From Herbaspirillum sp. CF444 (GTDB lineage Bacteria; Pseudomonadota; Gammaproteobacteria; Burkholderiales; Burkholderiaceae_D), in the NCBI RefSeq assembly GCF_000282135.1, contig NZ_AKJW01000057.1:56805-120804 (forward strand): 64,000 nt of DNA, read 5' to 3'. A program made the translations under genes and the position numbers. This document shows, one piece after another, positions 27,780 to 35,913 of this stretch. How positions within the stretch are numbered: the first letter of the stretch is position 1; each line of letters begins with the position of its first letter. The notes beneath the pieces are model-generated. The model was not told the origin of the DNA, did not search any database, and saw only the letters and a program-made list of their open reading frames with translations.

Positions 27780-28343
27780 TTACGACGCCGTAAAGGTGAC
27801 GGTATTGCCGGCCGCGGTAGCCACCGTACACAAAGCAGCGGCGTTGTCCGCCGTCAGCGGAAACGTTGTAAACGACGAACCGCCTTGCGCCACCTGGGTC
27901 CAGCCGTTCGCGCCACTCAACATGCTGACGCAAACATCCTTGGGTACTGCTGCATAAGTAACGGTGAAACCGGTCGCAGTTCCGGTCACGGTCACCGCAC
28001 CGCCCCAGCTGTTGCTGACGGTGTTTGCAGTGGTGTCGCGCGCCAGTGTTCCCGGGATGGCGTTGGCCGCCAGCAGGTTGGGCAACAGGCTGGCAGTCGG
28101 ATAACTCTGGCCGATATACAGCTTGCGCACGGCGGTCCGGATGGCCACCACCTCTTCGGTGGCCTGATTCGATTTGGCGCTGCCGAACGCGCCGGTGAGC
28201 AACGATACCGCGCCCAGGACTACCAGCGCAGCAATGCCCAGATAGGCAATTCCTTCCAGCAGCGAGGCGCCGCGCTGGCGCGCCAGCTTGCTGTCGGAAC
28301 GCAGTGTTGTTGTTTTCATCTTGAGGTTATGTTCACGATCCAT
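27780..28343 (-). CDS. pilS: Major type IVb prepilin PilS
   Basis: The main pilus subunit, 187 residues as precursor. A basic leader is followed by the prepilin peptidase site RQRG-ASLLEGIAYLGIA, with Gly at -1, Ala at +1 and Glu at +5, then a hydrophobic helix to about residue 60. Two cysteines in the C-terminal half (VCVSML and ALCTVA) would form the disulfide loop of type IV pilins. Start 28343 follows AGGGA at suitable distance. A 187-base spacer separates it from pilM. Confidence 0.88.
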   Translation of the reverse strand: MDREHNLKMKTTTLRSDSKLARQRGASLLEGIAYLGIAALVVLGAVSLLTGAFGSAKSNQATEEVVAIRTAVRKLYIGQSYPTASLLPNLLAANAIPGTLARDTTANTVSNSWGGAVTVTGTATGFTVTYAAVPKDVCVSMLSGANGWTQVAQGGSSFTTFPLTADNAAALCTVATAAGNTVTFTAS

Positions 28344-28393
28344 GGTTGATTTCCCTGTAAATTGACATTTGGTGCAGACATACATAAAGAGAG

Positions 28394-29470
28394 TTAATGC
28401 ACGCTACGAGTCAGCGCGGCGATTTCCTGCTGGATGCCGAAAAAGCCCGTCACCAGCCAGCCGATCACCAACGCCATGACGACAATGGCAAAACCGTTCA
28501 ACACCTTCATCCGGAGCGAGATGGTTTCCACCCCTTGCTCCATCCACTCATCCGCCAACAGCTTCAAGGCATCGGCGAATCCCTTGTATTCCGCATACAC
28601 GCACAAGTCATCGATGACTTCTCGTGATGGGAACTCATATCCCGCATTGCGCAGCGCCTCGCCACAATTGAGACCCGAGCGCACCCCCAGCAAGGCGCCG
28701 TCGAGGCGCTCGCGCAACCATGGCTGCGCCATCCCGGACAGCCGCACCAGCGATTTCTCCACTGTCACGCCGGCCGATTGCAAGGCCGAAAACGCCATCA
28801 GGAAACTGCTGCCCGCCAACAGACGATAAATCGAATACGGCGGAATGCGGTCGAAGTACACCCGCAAGCTGCCGCGCCAGCGCGAAAACGACATGAACAA
28901 GGCCAGCAGCAACAGCGACACCGCGATCACCGCATGCAACATCCAGTTCTGCACCCACAGCGACATCAGGTACAGTGATTTGGCCGCACCATGCCAGGTC
29001 GACGGATCGACCATGCGCGTGAATTGCGGAATCACCTGCGTGCCGAACAGATAGATGTACACGCACACCAGCAACAGGATCGTGATCGGATAGGCAATCC
29101 CGCCGACAATCACGCCCTTGATCTTCTTGCCGGCCTGCACCACGCTCACCACCGACAGCAGCGTCGACTCAAGCCGGCCGGACTGCTCGCCCGCCATCAG
29201 GATCATCTGTTCCGACTTCGGCACCCAGCGCTCCAGGCCATCCGACAACAGGCGCCCGTTCTGCACCGTGCGACGGCAATCGTCGAGAATGATCGCCAGC
29301 GGCTCGTGCGGCTTCTTGCCCTGCAGGGAAGCGCGGTCGCGCAACTCCTCCAGGATCTTCAGCAGCGGCAATCCGTTGGACAACATCTTGGCGATCTTGC
29401 GATACAGGCGCAGCCGATGGGTGTCGGAGAACTGCAGGCGCGCCCAGATTCGATTGAGGTCAGGTAGCAC
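28394..29470 (-). CDS. pilR: Type IVb pilus inner-membrane platform protein PilR
   Basis: A 358-residue GspF/PilC-family polytopic protein on which the assembly ATPase works. It contains two T2SF domains and three membrane segments: about 120-145 (YPITILLLVCVYIYLFG), about 175-195 (LHAVIAVSLLLLALFMSF) and near the C-terminus (FAIVVMALVIGWLVTGFFG). The start overlaps the end of pilQ, consistent with coupled translation in the operon. Confidence 0.9.
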   Translation of the reverse strand: MLPDLNRIWARLQFSDTHRLRLYRKIAKMLSNGLPLLKILEELRDRASLQGKKPHEPLAIILDDCRRTVQNGRLLSDGLERWVPKSEQMILMAGEQSGRLESTLLSVVSVVQAGKKIKGVIVGGIAYPITILLLVCVYIYLFGTQVIPQFTRMVDPSTWHGAAKSLYLMSLWVQNWMLHAVIAVSLLLLALFMSFSRWRGSLRVYFDRIPPYSIYRLLAGSSFLMAFSALQSAGVTVEKSLVRLSGMAQPWLRERLDGALLGVRSGLNCGEALRNAGYEFPSREVIDDLCVYAEYKGFADALKLLADEWMEQGVETISLRMKVLNGFAIVVMALVIGWLVTGFFGIQQEIAALTRSVH

Positions 29471-31079
29471 CGCCGCCCTCCACCACGTGCAGCAACGGCA
29501 TTTGTTGCGCCGCCGTCGGGATCGTGAAATGTCCCACCACCTTCTCGGCCATGCGCGGATCGATCAGGCCGGCCGCGACCTTTTCGATGGCATGCTCCTG
29601 CATGGTCTTGCCGCCCAGTTCCTGTAGCCAGTAGTTGACCGCCAGGGTCTTTTCGCCTTGCCGGACATAACGGTAAAAGCGGTCGTCCGGGATGATCACC
29701 TCGGCCACCACGGTACGCCCCACGGTGCCCTGCTGGTTACAGGTCGGGCAGCCCGGTCCCATGATGCAGACCTCCTGCAGCAGCGGCGACACCGCCTGCC
29801 TGATGCGCATCAGCGTCGCATGCGGCACGGCATCCTGGTGTTCGGCCAGGGGCAGCTTGCACTCCGGGCACAACAGCTTGACCAGGCGCTGGCTGATCAG
29901 GCCGGTGACCACCGTATGATCCGCCGCCAGGCTCATCGGCAAGCCCAGGTCCATCAGCCGGTCCATGATGGCCACCGCGCTGTTAGCGTGCACCGTGGTC
30001 CACACCTGGTGACCGGTCATCGACGCGCGTAGCGCGTTTTGCGCCGATGCCTTGTCGCGCACCTCGCCGATCATGATCGTGTCCGGGTCCAGCCGCATGG
30101 CGTTGGAAATCGCTGCCGCAAACATGCGCGAACGCTCTTCTTCGGTGCCGGCGTTGGTCACCGAGGTCTGCACCGCGCCTTCGATCGGGTACTCCACCGG
30201 ATCCTCGATGGTGAGCACATGCAGCTTGCCGGCGGCTTCCACGATCTCGCCCGACAACACGCGTTGCAGCGTGGTCGACTTGCCGGAACCGGTGGGGCCG
30301 CTGATGATGTTCATGCCCACCGGCTGTTCCTTGAGCTGCTGCATGGCCTCGGCATGCGCATCCGAAAATCCCAGCGGGCGCAAATCGATGTTGTCGCCGG
30401 CGTCGTTGTACAGCAGCCGCAACACCATCACGTTGCCCTCATTGGTCGGCACCGTCGCGATACGCACGCCGTACAGCTCCGGCGGCAGCTTGTCGCGATC
30501 CGCAATGCTGGCGTCCTGGCGTTCAGTGGGCTTGTACGAACTGTCGGACACCGACGTCATGGCGCCATACAAGGTCGCCAGCAAGCGCGCTCCATATTCG
30601 CGCGTCTGGCCGCCGACCGGCACCAGGTCGTTGTGGATGCGGAAGAAAATTTCGGTGCAATTCTTCTTGACCCGGATATGCACATCGGACGCCCGCGCGC
30701 GACAGGCCTTCGTCAGCAGGTCCTTGGCCGTGACCTGCATCATCGAATGTTCCTGATGACGGTCGGCCAGCATGAAGAAACCATTCTGGTTGATGCGACG
30801 AATCACCTCGATACTGGTATAGACCACATGGAACGCGCGTCCCATGCGCTCCAGCCGGCCCTGATAGGACAACACATGCGGATTGAGATTTTGTCCGGAC
30901 GCCACCAGCAGCCGGCCGTCGGCCAGCAGGCACAACAGTTTCTTTTCTTCTTCCCCCGCTTGGTATGCGCCGGAATTGCTCAGGATATCGGCGCTGTTGA
31001 CGTCCTGGATGTCGTCAAACGACATGTTGACGGCGTGGCCTTGCGCCTGTTCGGCATGCCTGGCGATGCGCAATTTCAT
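29460..31079 (-). CDS. pilQ: Type IVb pilus assembly ATPase PilQ
   Basis: A GspE/PilB-superfamily ATPase that powers pilus extension, named PilQ in R64 nomenclature (not the secretin PilQ of type IVa pili). The protein has 539 residues. Walker A GPTGSGKSTT is at 261-270, the Asp box is TIEDPVEY, Walker B is DTIMIGEVRD and the His box is GHQVWTTVHAN. A four-cysteine zinc motif is formed by LLCPEC and GPGCPTCNQ. Stop and start codons overlap with pilP and pilR. Confidence 0.93.
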   Translation of the reverse strand: MKLRIARHAEQAQGHAVNMSFDDIQDVNSADILSNSGAYQAGEEEKKLLCLLADGRLLVASGQNLNPHVLSYQGRLERMGRAFHVVYTSIEVIRRINQNGFFMLADRHQEHSMMQVTAKDLLTKACRARASDVHIRVKKNCTEIFFRIHNDLVPVGGQTREYGARLLATLYGAMTSVSDSSYKPTERQDASIADRDKLPPELYGVRIATVPTNEGNVMVLRLLYNDAGDNIDLRPLGFSDAHAEAMQQLKEQPVGMNIISGPTGSGKSTTLQRVLSGEIVEAAGKLHVLTIEDPVEYPIEGAVQTSVTNAGTEEERSRMFAAAISNAMRLDPDTIMIGEVRDKASAQNALRASMTGHQVWTTVHANSAVAIMDRLMDLGLPMSLAADHTVVTGLISQRLVKLLCPECKLPLAEHQDAVPHATLMRIRQAVSPLLQEVCIMGPGCPTCNQQGTVGRTVVAEVIIPDDRFYRYVRQGEKTLAVNYWLQELGGKTMQEHAIEKVAAGLIDPRMAEKVVGHFTIPTAAQQMPLLHVVEGGGAT

Positions 31080-31594
31080 CTTTGCGCTCCCTTCAGTTGC
31101 GGCACCGGCAGCGACAATCCCGCACCGGGGAAGTTGGGATTGAAGCCGCCATTGAGTTGCGCATAGGTCGCCAGGCGGATGCGCTGGTTGCTCTTGGATT
31201 GCGCAATCACCTCGCGCGGATTGATCTGGATGATCTTCAGGCCGGTCGACAAGGTATCGCCCTGCTGCACGTCGACCACGCTGCCGTCGCTGAGCTGCAA
31301 TGTGGCGTACATGCGTCCGCCGATGCCCTCGATGGCCTTGATGACCGGGTCGCCCACCACCGCCGTCTGGGTGATGGCGTTGGTCATGCTTTGCTTGGCG
31401 GCGATCTCGTTCTGCTTGCCGACGATGCTGGCCTGCACTTCGAGCTGCTTCTCGCGCGCCTTCAGCACCAGGGTTTCCGCTTCGATGCGGGTCAGGCTGT
31501 CCGAGGTGCTTTCGGCGCCGGCCGTGGTGGCAAACAACAGCGCCAGCAGGGCCACAGGAATTACCAGCTTGTTTGTTGTCAAGTTACTTTGCAT
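31076..31594 (-). CDS. pilP: Type IVb pilus biogenesis protein PilP
   Basis: A 172-residue secreted protein of the R64 PilP type. A signal peptide (VIPVALLALLFATTAGA-E) precedes a coiled-coil segment and a C-terminal domain with SDGSVVDVQQGDTLSTGLKI, a fold typical of PilP/GspC-like periplasmic links between platform and secretin. It overlaps pilO upstream and pilQ downstream. Confidence 0.82.
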   Translation of the reverse strand: MQSNLTTNKLVIPVALLALLFATTAGAESTSDSLTRIEAETLVLKAREKQLEVQASIVGKQNEIAAKQSMTNAITQTAVVGDPVIKAIEGIGGRMYATLQLSDGSVVDVQQGDTLSTGLKIIQINPREVIAQSKSNQRIRLATYAQLNGGFNPNFPGAGLSLPVPQLKGAQR

Positions 31595-32858
31595 AGATCG
31601 TACCCTCCATGAACCATTCGGACCCGCGGTAAGTCACTTTGTCTACCCGCACACCGGGGCGGTTGAGAATCGTTGCAATTTCCAGCGGCTCGACGCCGCG
31701 GGCATTCAACGCGAATGAAAAAGACTTCCAGCTCGGCTGCCAGCCTGCGTTCGCCGCATTTGCCGCCGGCGCCTTGCGCAGGTCCTGCGGCGTGATCTTG
31801 ATGCTCATCCCCATCAGCTGCAGGCGCGACACCATCGGATCGAGCAAACGCTCCTGTTCCAGCAGGTTGTCGTTCTGTCCCTTCAGCGTCGCCAACACCT
31901 TGGTATACGAAGCCTTGTCGCCGCTGGCTTCAATCGCGGCGCCCGGCACCTGCTCGCGCAACAGCGCCACGGTCGAATTGCTGCGCGACCAGGCATACGA
32001 TTGCTGCTCCGGCGTGCAGGTATACGACTCGAGCTGCCAGCCGCCCGCCGTGATATGCGTGAACTGACGCTGGCACGCGCGCACCACCTCCAGCGGCGAC
32101 GGCCTTGCCGACCATGGCCGCGCCGCCGACGACGCTTCGCGCAGCATGGCCGCGCGCGCCAGGGCGATGGCGCGCTCGCGCTCCTCCGCTTCCTTTTTTT
32201 CCTGGTAGTAGCGCCAGCCCAGCACCGAGCCGACCGTGACCACCGCCATCGCCGCCACCGCCAGCGCCGGCTTCACCCAGGACGGCGTGCCGTCGATCTG
32301 CCGCAGTCCCCACCAGCTATGCACCCGGATAGCCCCATCCCGCTTGCGCGGAATGAAACTCTCGATGTCGCGTGCATTGAAGTTGTGGAACCCCATGTCG
32401 GCCAGCTCGGCCTCGCCGATGATGACGTTCCAGCCTCCCAGCGCATAGTCGCTATGCAAGCGTTCCAGCACCTCTTCCTTGCTGCCGGCGAAATCGCCGT
32501 TGGGCAGGAAGTTGGCGTCGCGCACCGCAAAGTACGCCCACTTGCCGTCGGGCAGCGCAAACGCGCCGAGCCAGTTGTGCACCGGTTGCTGCTCGCCGTC
32601 GTAGAATGCGCCTTCCAGCGCCAGCGTCTTGGAAACAATCGCCGCCAGCGAGAACATCCCGCGCCGGATCCCTTCCGCGCTCTGGCCAAAGCCTGCCTGC
32701 GCCGTCGAATGATCCATACGAATGATCATCAGATCGGATTCGATCTTGCGCCCCAGATCCGCCGCTTCCTTGACCAGCTCGCGCGGGCGCGACAGCGACT
32801 GCCAGAACAGGCCGCAAACGAACTTGTGCTTCTCTATCTGCGTGACGTAAATGGCCAT
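31584..32858 (-). CDS. pilO: Type IVb pilus biogenesis protein PilO
   Basis: A 424-residue bitopic membrane protein of the R64 PilO family. A large cytoplasmic N-terminal domain (about 1-195) is followed by one membrane helix (VKPALAVAAMAVVTVGSVLGW) and a coiled-coil plus periplasmic domain. It lies between the secretin pilN and pilP, the R64 order, and is thought to align platform and secretin. Few enzymatic motifs are expected and none are seen. Confidence 0.82.
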   Translation of the reverse strand: MAIYVTQIEKHKFVCGLFWQSLSRPRELVKEAADLGRKIESDLMIIRMDHSTAQAGFGQSAEGIRRGMFSLAAIVSKTLALEGAFYDGEQQPVHNWLGAFALPDGKWAYFAVRDANFLPNGDFAGSKEEVLERLHSDYALGGWNVIIGEAELADMGFHNFNARDIESFIPRKRDGAIRVHSWWGLRQIDGTPSWVKPALAVAAMAVVTVGSVLGWRYYQEKKEAEERERAIALARAAMLREASSAARPWSARPSPLEVVRACQRQFTHITAGGWQLESYTCTPEQQSYAWSRSNSTVALLREQVPGAAIEASGDKASYTKVLATLKGQNDNLLEQERLLDPMVSRLQLMGMSIKITPQDLRKAPAANAANAGWQPSWKSFSFALNARGVEPLEIATILNRPGVRVDKVTYRGSEWFMEGTIYAK

Positions 32859-32873
32859 GGCTTCCCCCCTGTA

Positions 32874-34613
32874 TCAGGATGCCGCCATCGCAACCGGCGT
32901 GATCAGCACCACGATCACTTCCTTGTTGCTGGCCGCATTCAGGCCGCCGCCCAGCAACATGTTCTTGGGCGTGCCGACACCGCGGTAATCGATGTTGTCG
33001 TCCTTTTGCTCAAAACCGCTGATGATCAGGGTCTCGTTCGACTTCATCGACACGCGCTGCAGGAAGTTGCGGGTATCGAGTTCGGGCGACTCGATGCGGG
33101 TACCGTTGCTTTCGATCTGGCGAATGCTGCGCAAGGTCGAGATATCGGTCGAGAACTGCAGCATCACGGTGCCGTTGGTCAGCACGTGCGGCAGGATGCT
33201 CATGTTGAAGCCCGCTGTCACCACGCCCGGAATCAGCGTGGTGGTGGTGCCGACCTGCGCCACGATCGAGGTCTGCGACGATTGCAGGTAGGAAGTCTGG
33301 CGCGCCACTTGCACCGGCACCGGCTGGTTGTTCAGCGTGACCACCGACGCAGTGGTCTGGCGACGCACCTTGCCCTGTTCCGACAAGGCATTGATCAGCG
33401 CCGTGGTGCCGGAGAACTTGGAGCTGCCCAGGATACCGGCGGTGAATCCGACGGCGCCGGTCGACGGCGTAAAGCTGTTGGAAATGCCGAACTTGCGGTT
33501 GAGGCTTTGATACACCGCCGTCCAGTTGATGCCGTATTCATCCGACTCGCTGATGGTGACCGACAGCACCGTCACGTTGATGGCGATCTGGCGCGACAAG
33601 GCCTTGTTTTCACCCTCTATGTAAAGGGCGATGCGGTCCAGCGAGTCGGGCGTATCCACCACCGTGATGGCGCCGGTGGCGGGTGACGCCAGTACCTTGC
33701 CGTAGGGCGACAACATGACCTTGATGGCGCTCTCGATGCTGGTATAGACCGACAGCTTGGACGCCACGCCGGTATTCTGCGAATTGTTGGCCGACACCGC
33801 GCTGCCGCTGGTGCTGCCGCCGCCTCCACTACCGCCGCCGCTGCCGCTGCCGCCGCTGGACACGCCGCCCGTCGAGGTGGCGCCGCTGGTGACGGTGGCC
33901 GTAAATGTCGAGTCGCCCGGGATGGCGTTGATCTGGAAGTTGCGCGACTCGGTATGGAAGAACTGGATGCTGCCGTCGACGTATTTCCAGGACACGCCAA
34001 AGCGTGCCGCCGAGGTATCCAGCAAGCCCTTGAGCGGACCATTACTGTATGAAATACGCACGCCGTTGGGTACATCGGTAAACGCCGGCGATTGCGCGCC
34101 GCCACCGGCGCTGCGTAATGCTGGCACGGCGGCCGGCATGGCTGCCGGCGGCGCCGTGTCGCCGGGCAATCCGGCCGGCAACGGCAACATCGGGCCGCCG
34201 CCTGCGCCGCCAGACAATCCCACGCGAGTACGGAAAGCACCGCTGGCCACGCTCAGGGCATCCGGAGTCACCTTGCTGGGGATGCCCGAACGCAGGGTGA
34301 TGCGTTCGGCCAGTTCGGTCAGCGAGTTGATGGTGCGGTCAAAGGTGGTCGGTTCATAAAAGATCGGCGGCAACGCCGGCTGTCCCAGCTTGACCACGTT
34401 CTTGCCGAGCCAGATGCCGCTTTCATGCGTCACCAGCGGCGTCGACGGCAGTACCGCGCCGGGCGCCGTGCGCCCGACTTCCTTGACCATATCCTGGACC
34501 TTGTCGCCGCTCTGGCTGATGTCGGTATCGAGCTTGTTGGCCAGTCCGCTGCAACCGCCTACCACCAGGACCACGGGAATCAACGGCAACAGCGCGGTGA
34601 TTTTGAAAGACAT
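32874..34613 (-). CDS. pilN: Type IVb pilus outer-membrane secretin PilN (lipoprotein)
   Basis: A 579-residue secretin of the PilN/BfpB/TcpC type through which the pilus leaves the cell. The signal peptide ends in a lipobox (VVGG-C). An N-domain region is followed by a Gly/Ser-rich linker (about 240-270) and the C-terminal secretin core, including VRRQTTASVVTLNNQPVPVQ and the gate region. Its start codon abuts the stop of the pilL-like gene. Confidence 0.92.
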   Translation of the reverse strand: MSFKITALLPLIPVVLVVGGCSGLANKLDTDISQSGDKVQDMVKEVGRTAPGAVLPSTPLVTHESGIWLGKNVVKLGQPALPPIFYEPTTFDRTINSLTELAERITLRSGIPSKVTPDALSVASGAFRTRVGLSGGAGGGPMLPLPAGLPGDTAPPAAMPAAVPALRSAGGGAQSPAFTDVPNGVRISYSNGPLKGLLDTSAARFGVSWKYVDGSIQFFHTESRNFQINAIPGDSTFTATVTSGATSTGGVSSGGSGSGGGSGGGGSTSGSAVSANNSQNTGVASKLSVYTSIESAIKVMLSPYGKVLASPATGAITVVDTPDSLDRIALYIEGENKALSRQIAINVTVLSVTISESDEYGINWTAVYQSLNRKFGISNSFTPSTGAVGFTAGILGSSKFSGTTALINALSEQGKVRRQTTASVVTLNNQPVPVQVARQTSYLQSSQTSIVAQVGTTTTLIPGVVTAGFNMSILPHVLTNGTVMLQFSTDISTLRSIRQIESNGTRIESPELDTRNFLQRVSMKSNETLIISGFEQKDDNIDYRGVGTPKNMLLGGGLNAASNKEVIVVLITPVAMAAS

Positions 34614-35260
34614 TATTCGCTCCCCTTCGACATGATGCGCAACACCTTGTTGCCTTGATAGAACACGGCTTTCATTGGAATCTCTGCAGACTCCATGCTC
34701 TTTGCCACGGTGTTGACGGCCTCTTCAAAACTGCCGCGCACGGTAGTCCTGGCGTCCACCGAGTAGTCCACCGGCAGTTCCCACAGCAGCTGCCATCCGG
34801 CCTGGGCCGCCCAACGCGCCATGGCGGCGTTGAGGGTCTTGTCGGAGACGATGATTTCCCACATCTGTTCGGTCGGCGTGAGATCGACTGCGACAGGCGC
34901 GGCAGCGGGCGCCGGCGTCTCCTTGGCGGTGCTGCCGGCAGACGATGATTTCGATTTGCTGCGACTCTTCTTCTCGGTATCGAGCTTGGCCAGCAGGATG
35001 GTGTCGCTGTCGTCGCGGACCCGTTCGGCGGCTGCCGGCAAGTCGTCGCAGTCGTCCAGGCCGGTATCGACCGCCAGCAGGTCGAAGTTCACGCTGCTCC
35101 CGAATCCGGCGCTGCCGCCATAGCGCATGGTGGTCGGCGCATCGGCCTTCGCAGCGTAGGCCGGTGCGGCCTGCATGCCGCTGCAAAGTAAAAAAATCGA
35201 AGTCGCCAGCAAGCCGACGCTCTTGTCCCGGCGCCTGCCGGATTTGCATGTCGAAACCAT
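34613..35260 (-). CDS. PilL/TcpQ-like pilus secretin partner
   Basis: A 215-residue exported protein (signal peptide ending near PAYA). A low-complexity Lys/Ser linker (about 98-112) leads into a C-terminal domain with MWEIIVSDKTLNAAMARWAAQ and GWQLLWELPVDY, the TcpQ/PilL C-terminal signature. Such proteins help the pilus secretin insert or multimerise. It is the first gene of the pilus operon; the first T3SS-type promoter box upstream is at 35835. Confidence 0.78.
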   Translation of the reverse strand: MVSTCKSGRRRDKSVGLLATSIFLLCSGMQAAPAYAAKADAPTTMRYGGSAGFGSSVNFDLLAVDTGLDDCDDLPAAAERVRDDSDTILLAKLDTEKKSRSKSKSSSAGSTAKETPAPAAAPVAVDLTPTEQMWEIIVSDKTLNAAMARWAAQAGWQLLWELPVDYSVDARTTVRGSFEEAVNTVAKSMESAEIPMKAVFYQGNKVLRIMSKGSE

Positions 35261-35913
35261 AACCTACCCTTCTCTGCCGCATAGTAAAAAATCAAAAGCG
35301 CCTCCCGTCCGGAACAGCAGCGCCCCCGTCGCCATGACATATGCGACGCCGACGCCGCGCCTGCATCCGATCCTTCCGGAAGTGCGCTGACGAAAATAAA
35401 TGCAAAGCCTTGAACGATCTTGCTGAACGCACATCCTCGACATCGATTGGAATCAATGCATGCGTTCCAGTTGTCACATCTGCATGGTTGCCGTTTTCTC
35501 AAACTTGCCTATCGGGCAATGTCACTTTTCCTGATGTGACGGCGGTCAAAAAATTCTCGCGTTTCCTCGTTGGAATGCGATTGAATTTTTTCTGATGTTA
35601 GCGAAGTCCCAGATAAAAATTCTCAAAAAATATGACCACAAATCTTTACAATCGCTGATTTGAGTGAACAGTAAACAAAGGCAATACCGAAAACTGTCGT
35701 GCCTGCTTGCGTCGCTGCCGAACTTCCTTGAGAGACGCTGCCTGCTTATCGTGATGAAACCCACATCCTGTCGCCAACACGCCGTCCGTTACGCAAGTGA
35801 TGCGTCGCAAAGGCCTGCCGGCTGGTGCTTGTGAGTGGACCTCCGCAACGCCTGAGTTCCACTCCCCCTGCAGCCATTGCACTACTTTCCTGCTGGCGTA
35901 AATCCAGTCCTGC
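35261..35913. other. Gene-free region between sctC and the pilus operon
   Basis: About 650 bases, AT-rich between 35390 and 35700, with the hrp box at 35835-35860. Small frames exist on the minus strand, for example a 40-45 codon frame ending at 35646 from a GTG, but none has a clear ribosome site or recognisable product. P. syringae has the small genes hrpT and hrpV after hrcC; I cannot identify either here. Confidence 0.5.
35835..35860 (-). promoter_or_regulatory. hrp box upstream of the type IVb pilus operon
   Basis: On the minus strand: GGAACT, 16 bases, CCACTCA, a match to GGAAC(C/T)-N16-CCACNNA. It lies 54 bases past the sctC stop codon and reads toward the pilus operon, whose first start codon is 575 bases further. 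A long leader or an unseen small gene would lie between. Confidence 0.75.

Noticed and set aside
35400..35830. hrpT or hrpV homologues after sctC
   Set aside because: Minus-strand frames here are short, without ribosome sites, lipoprotein signals or recognisable sequence.
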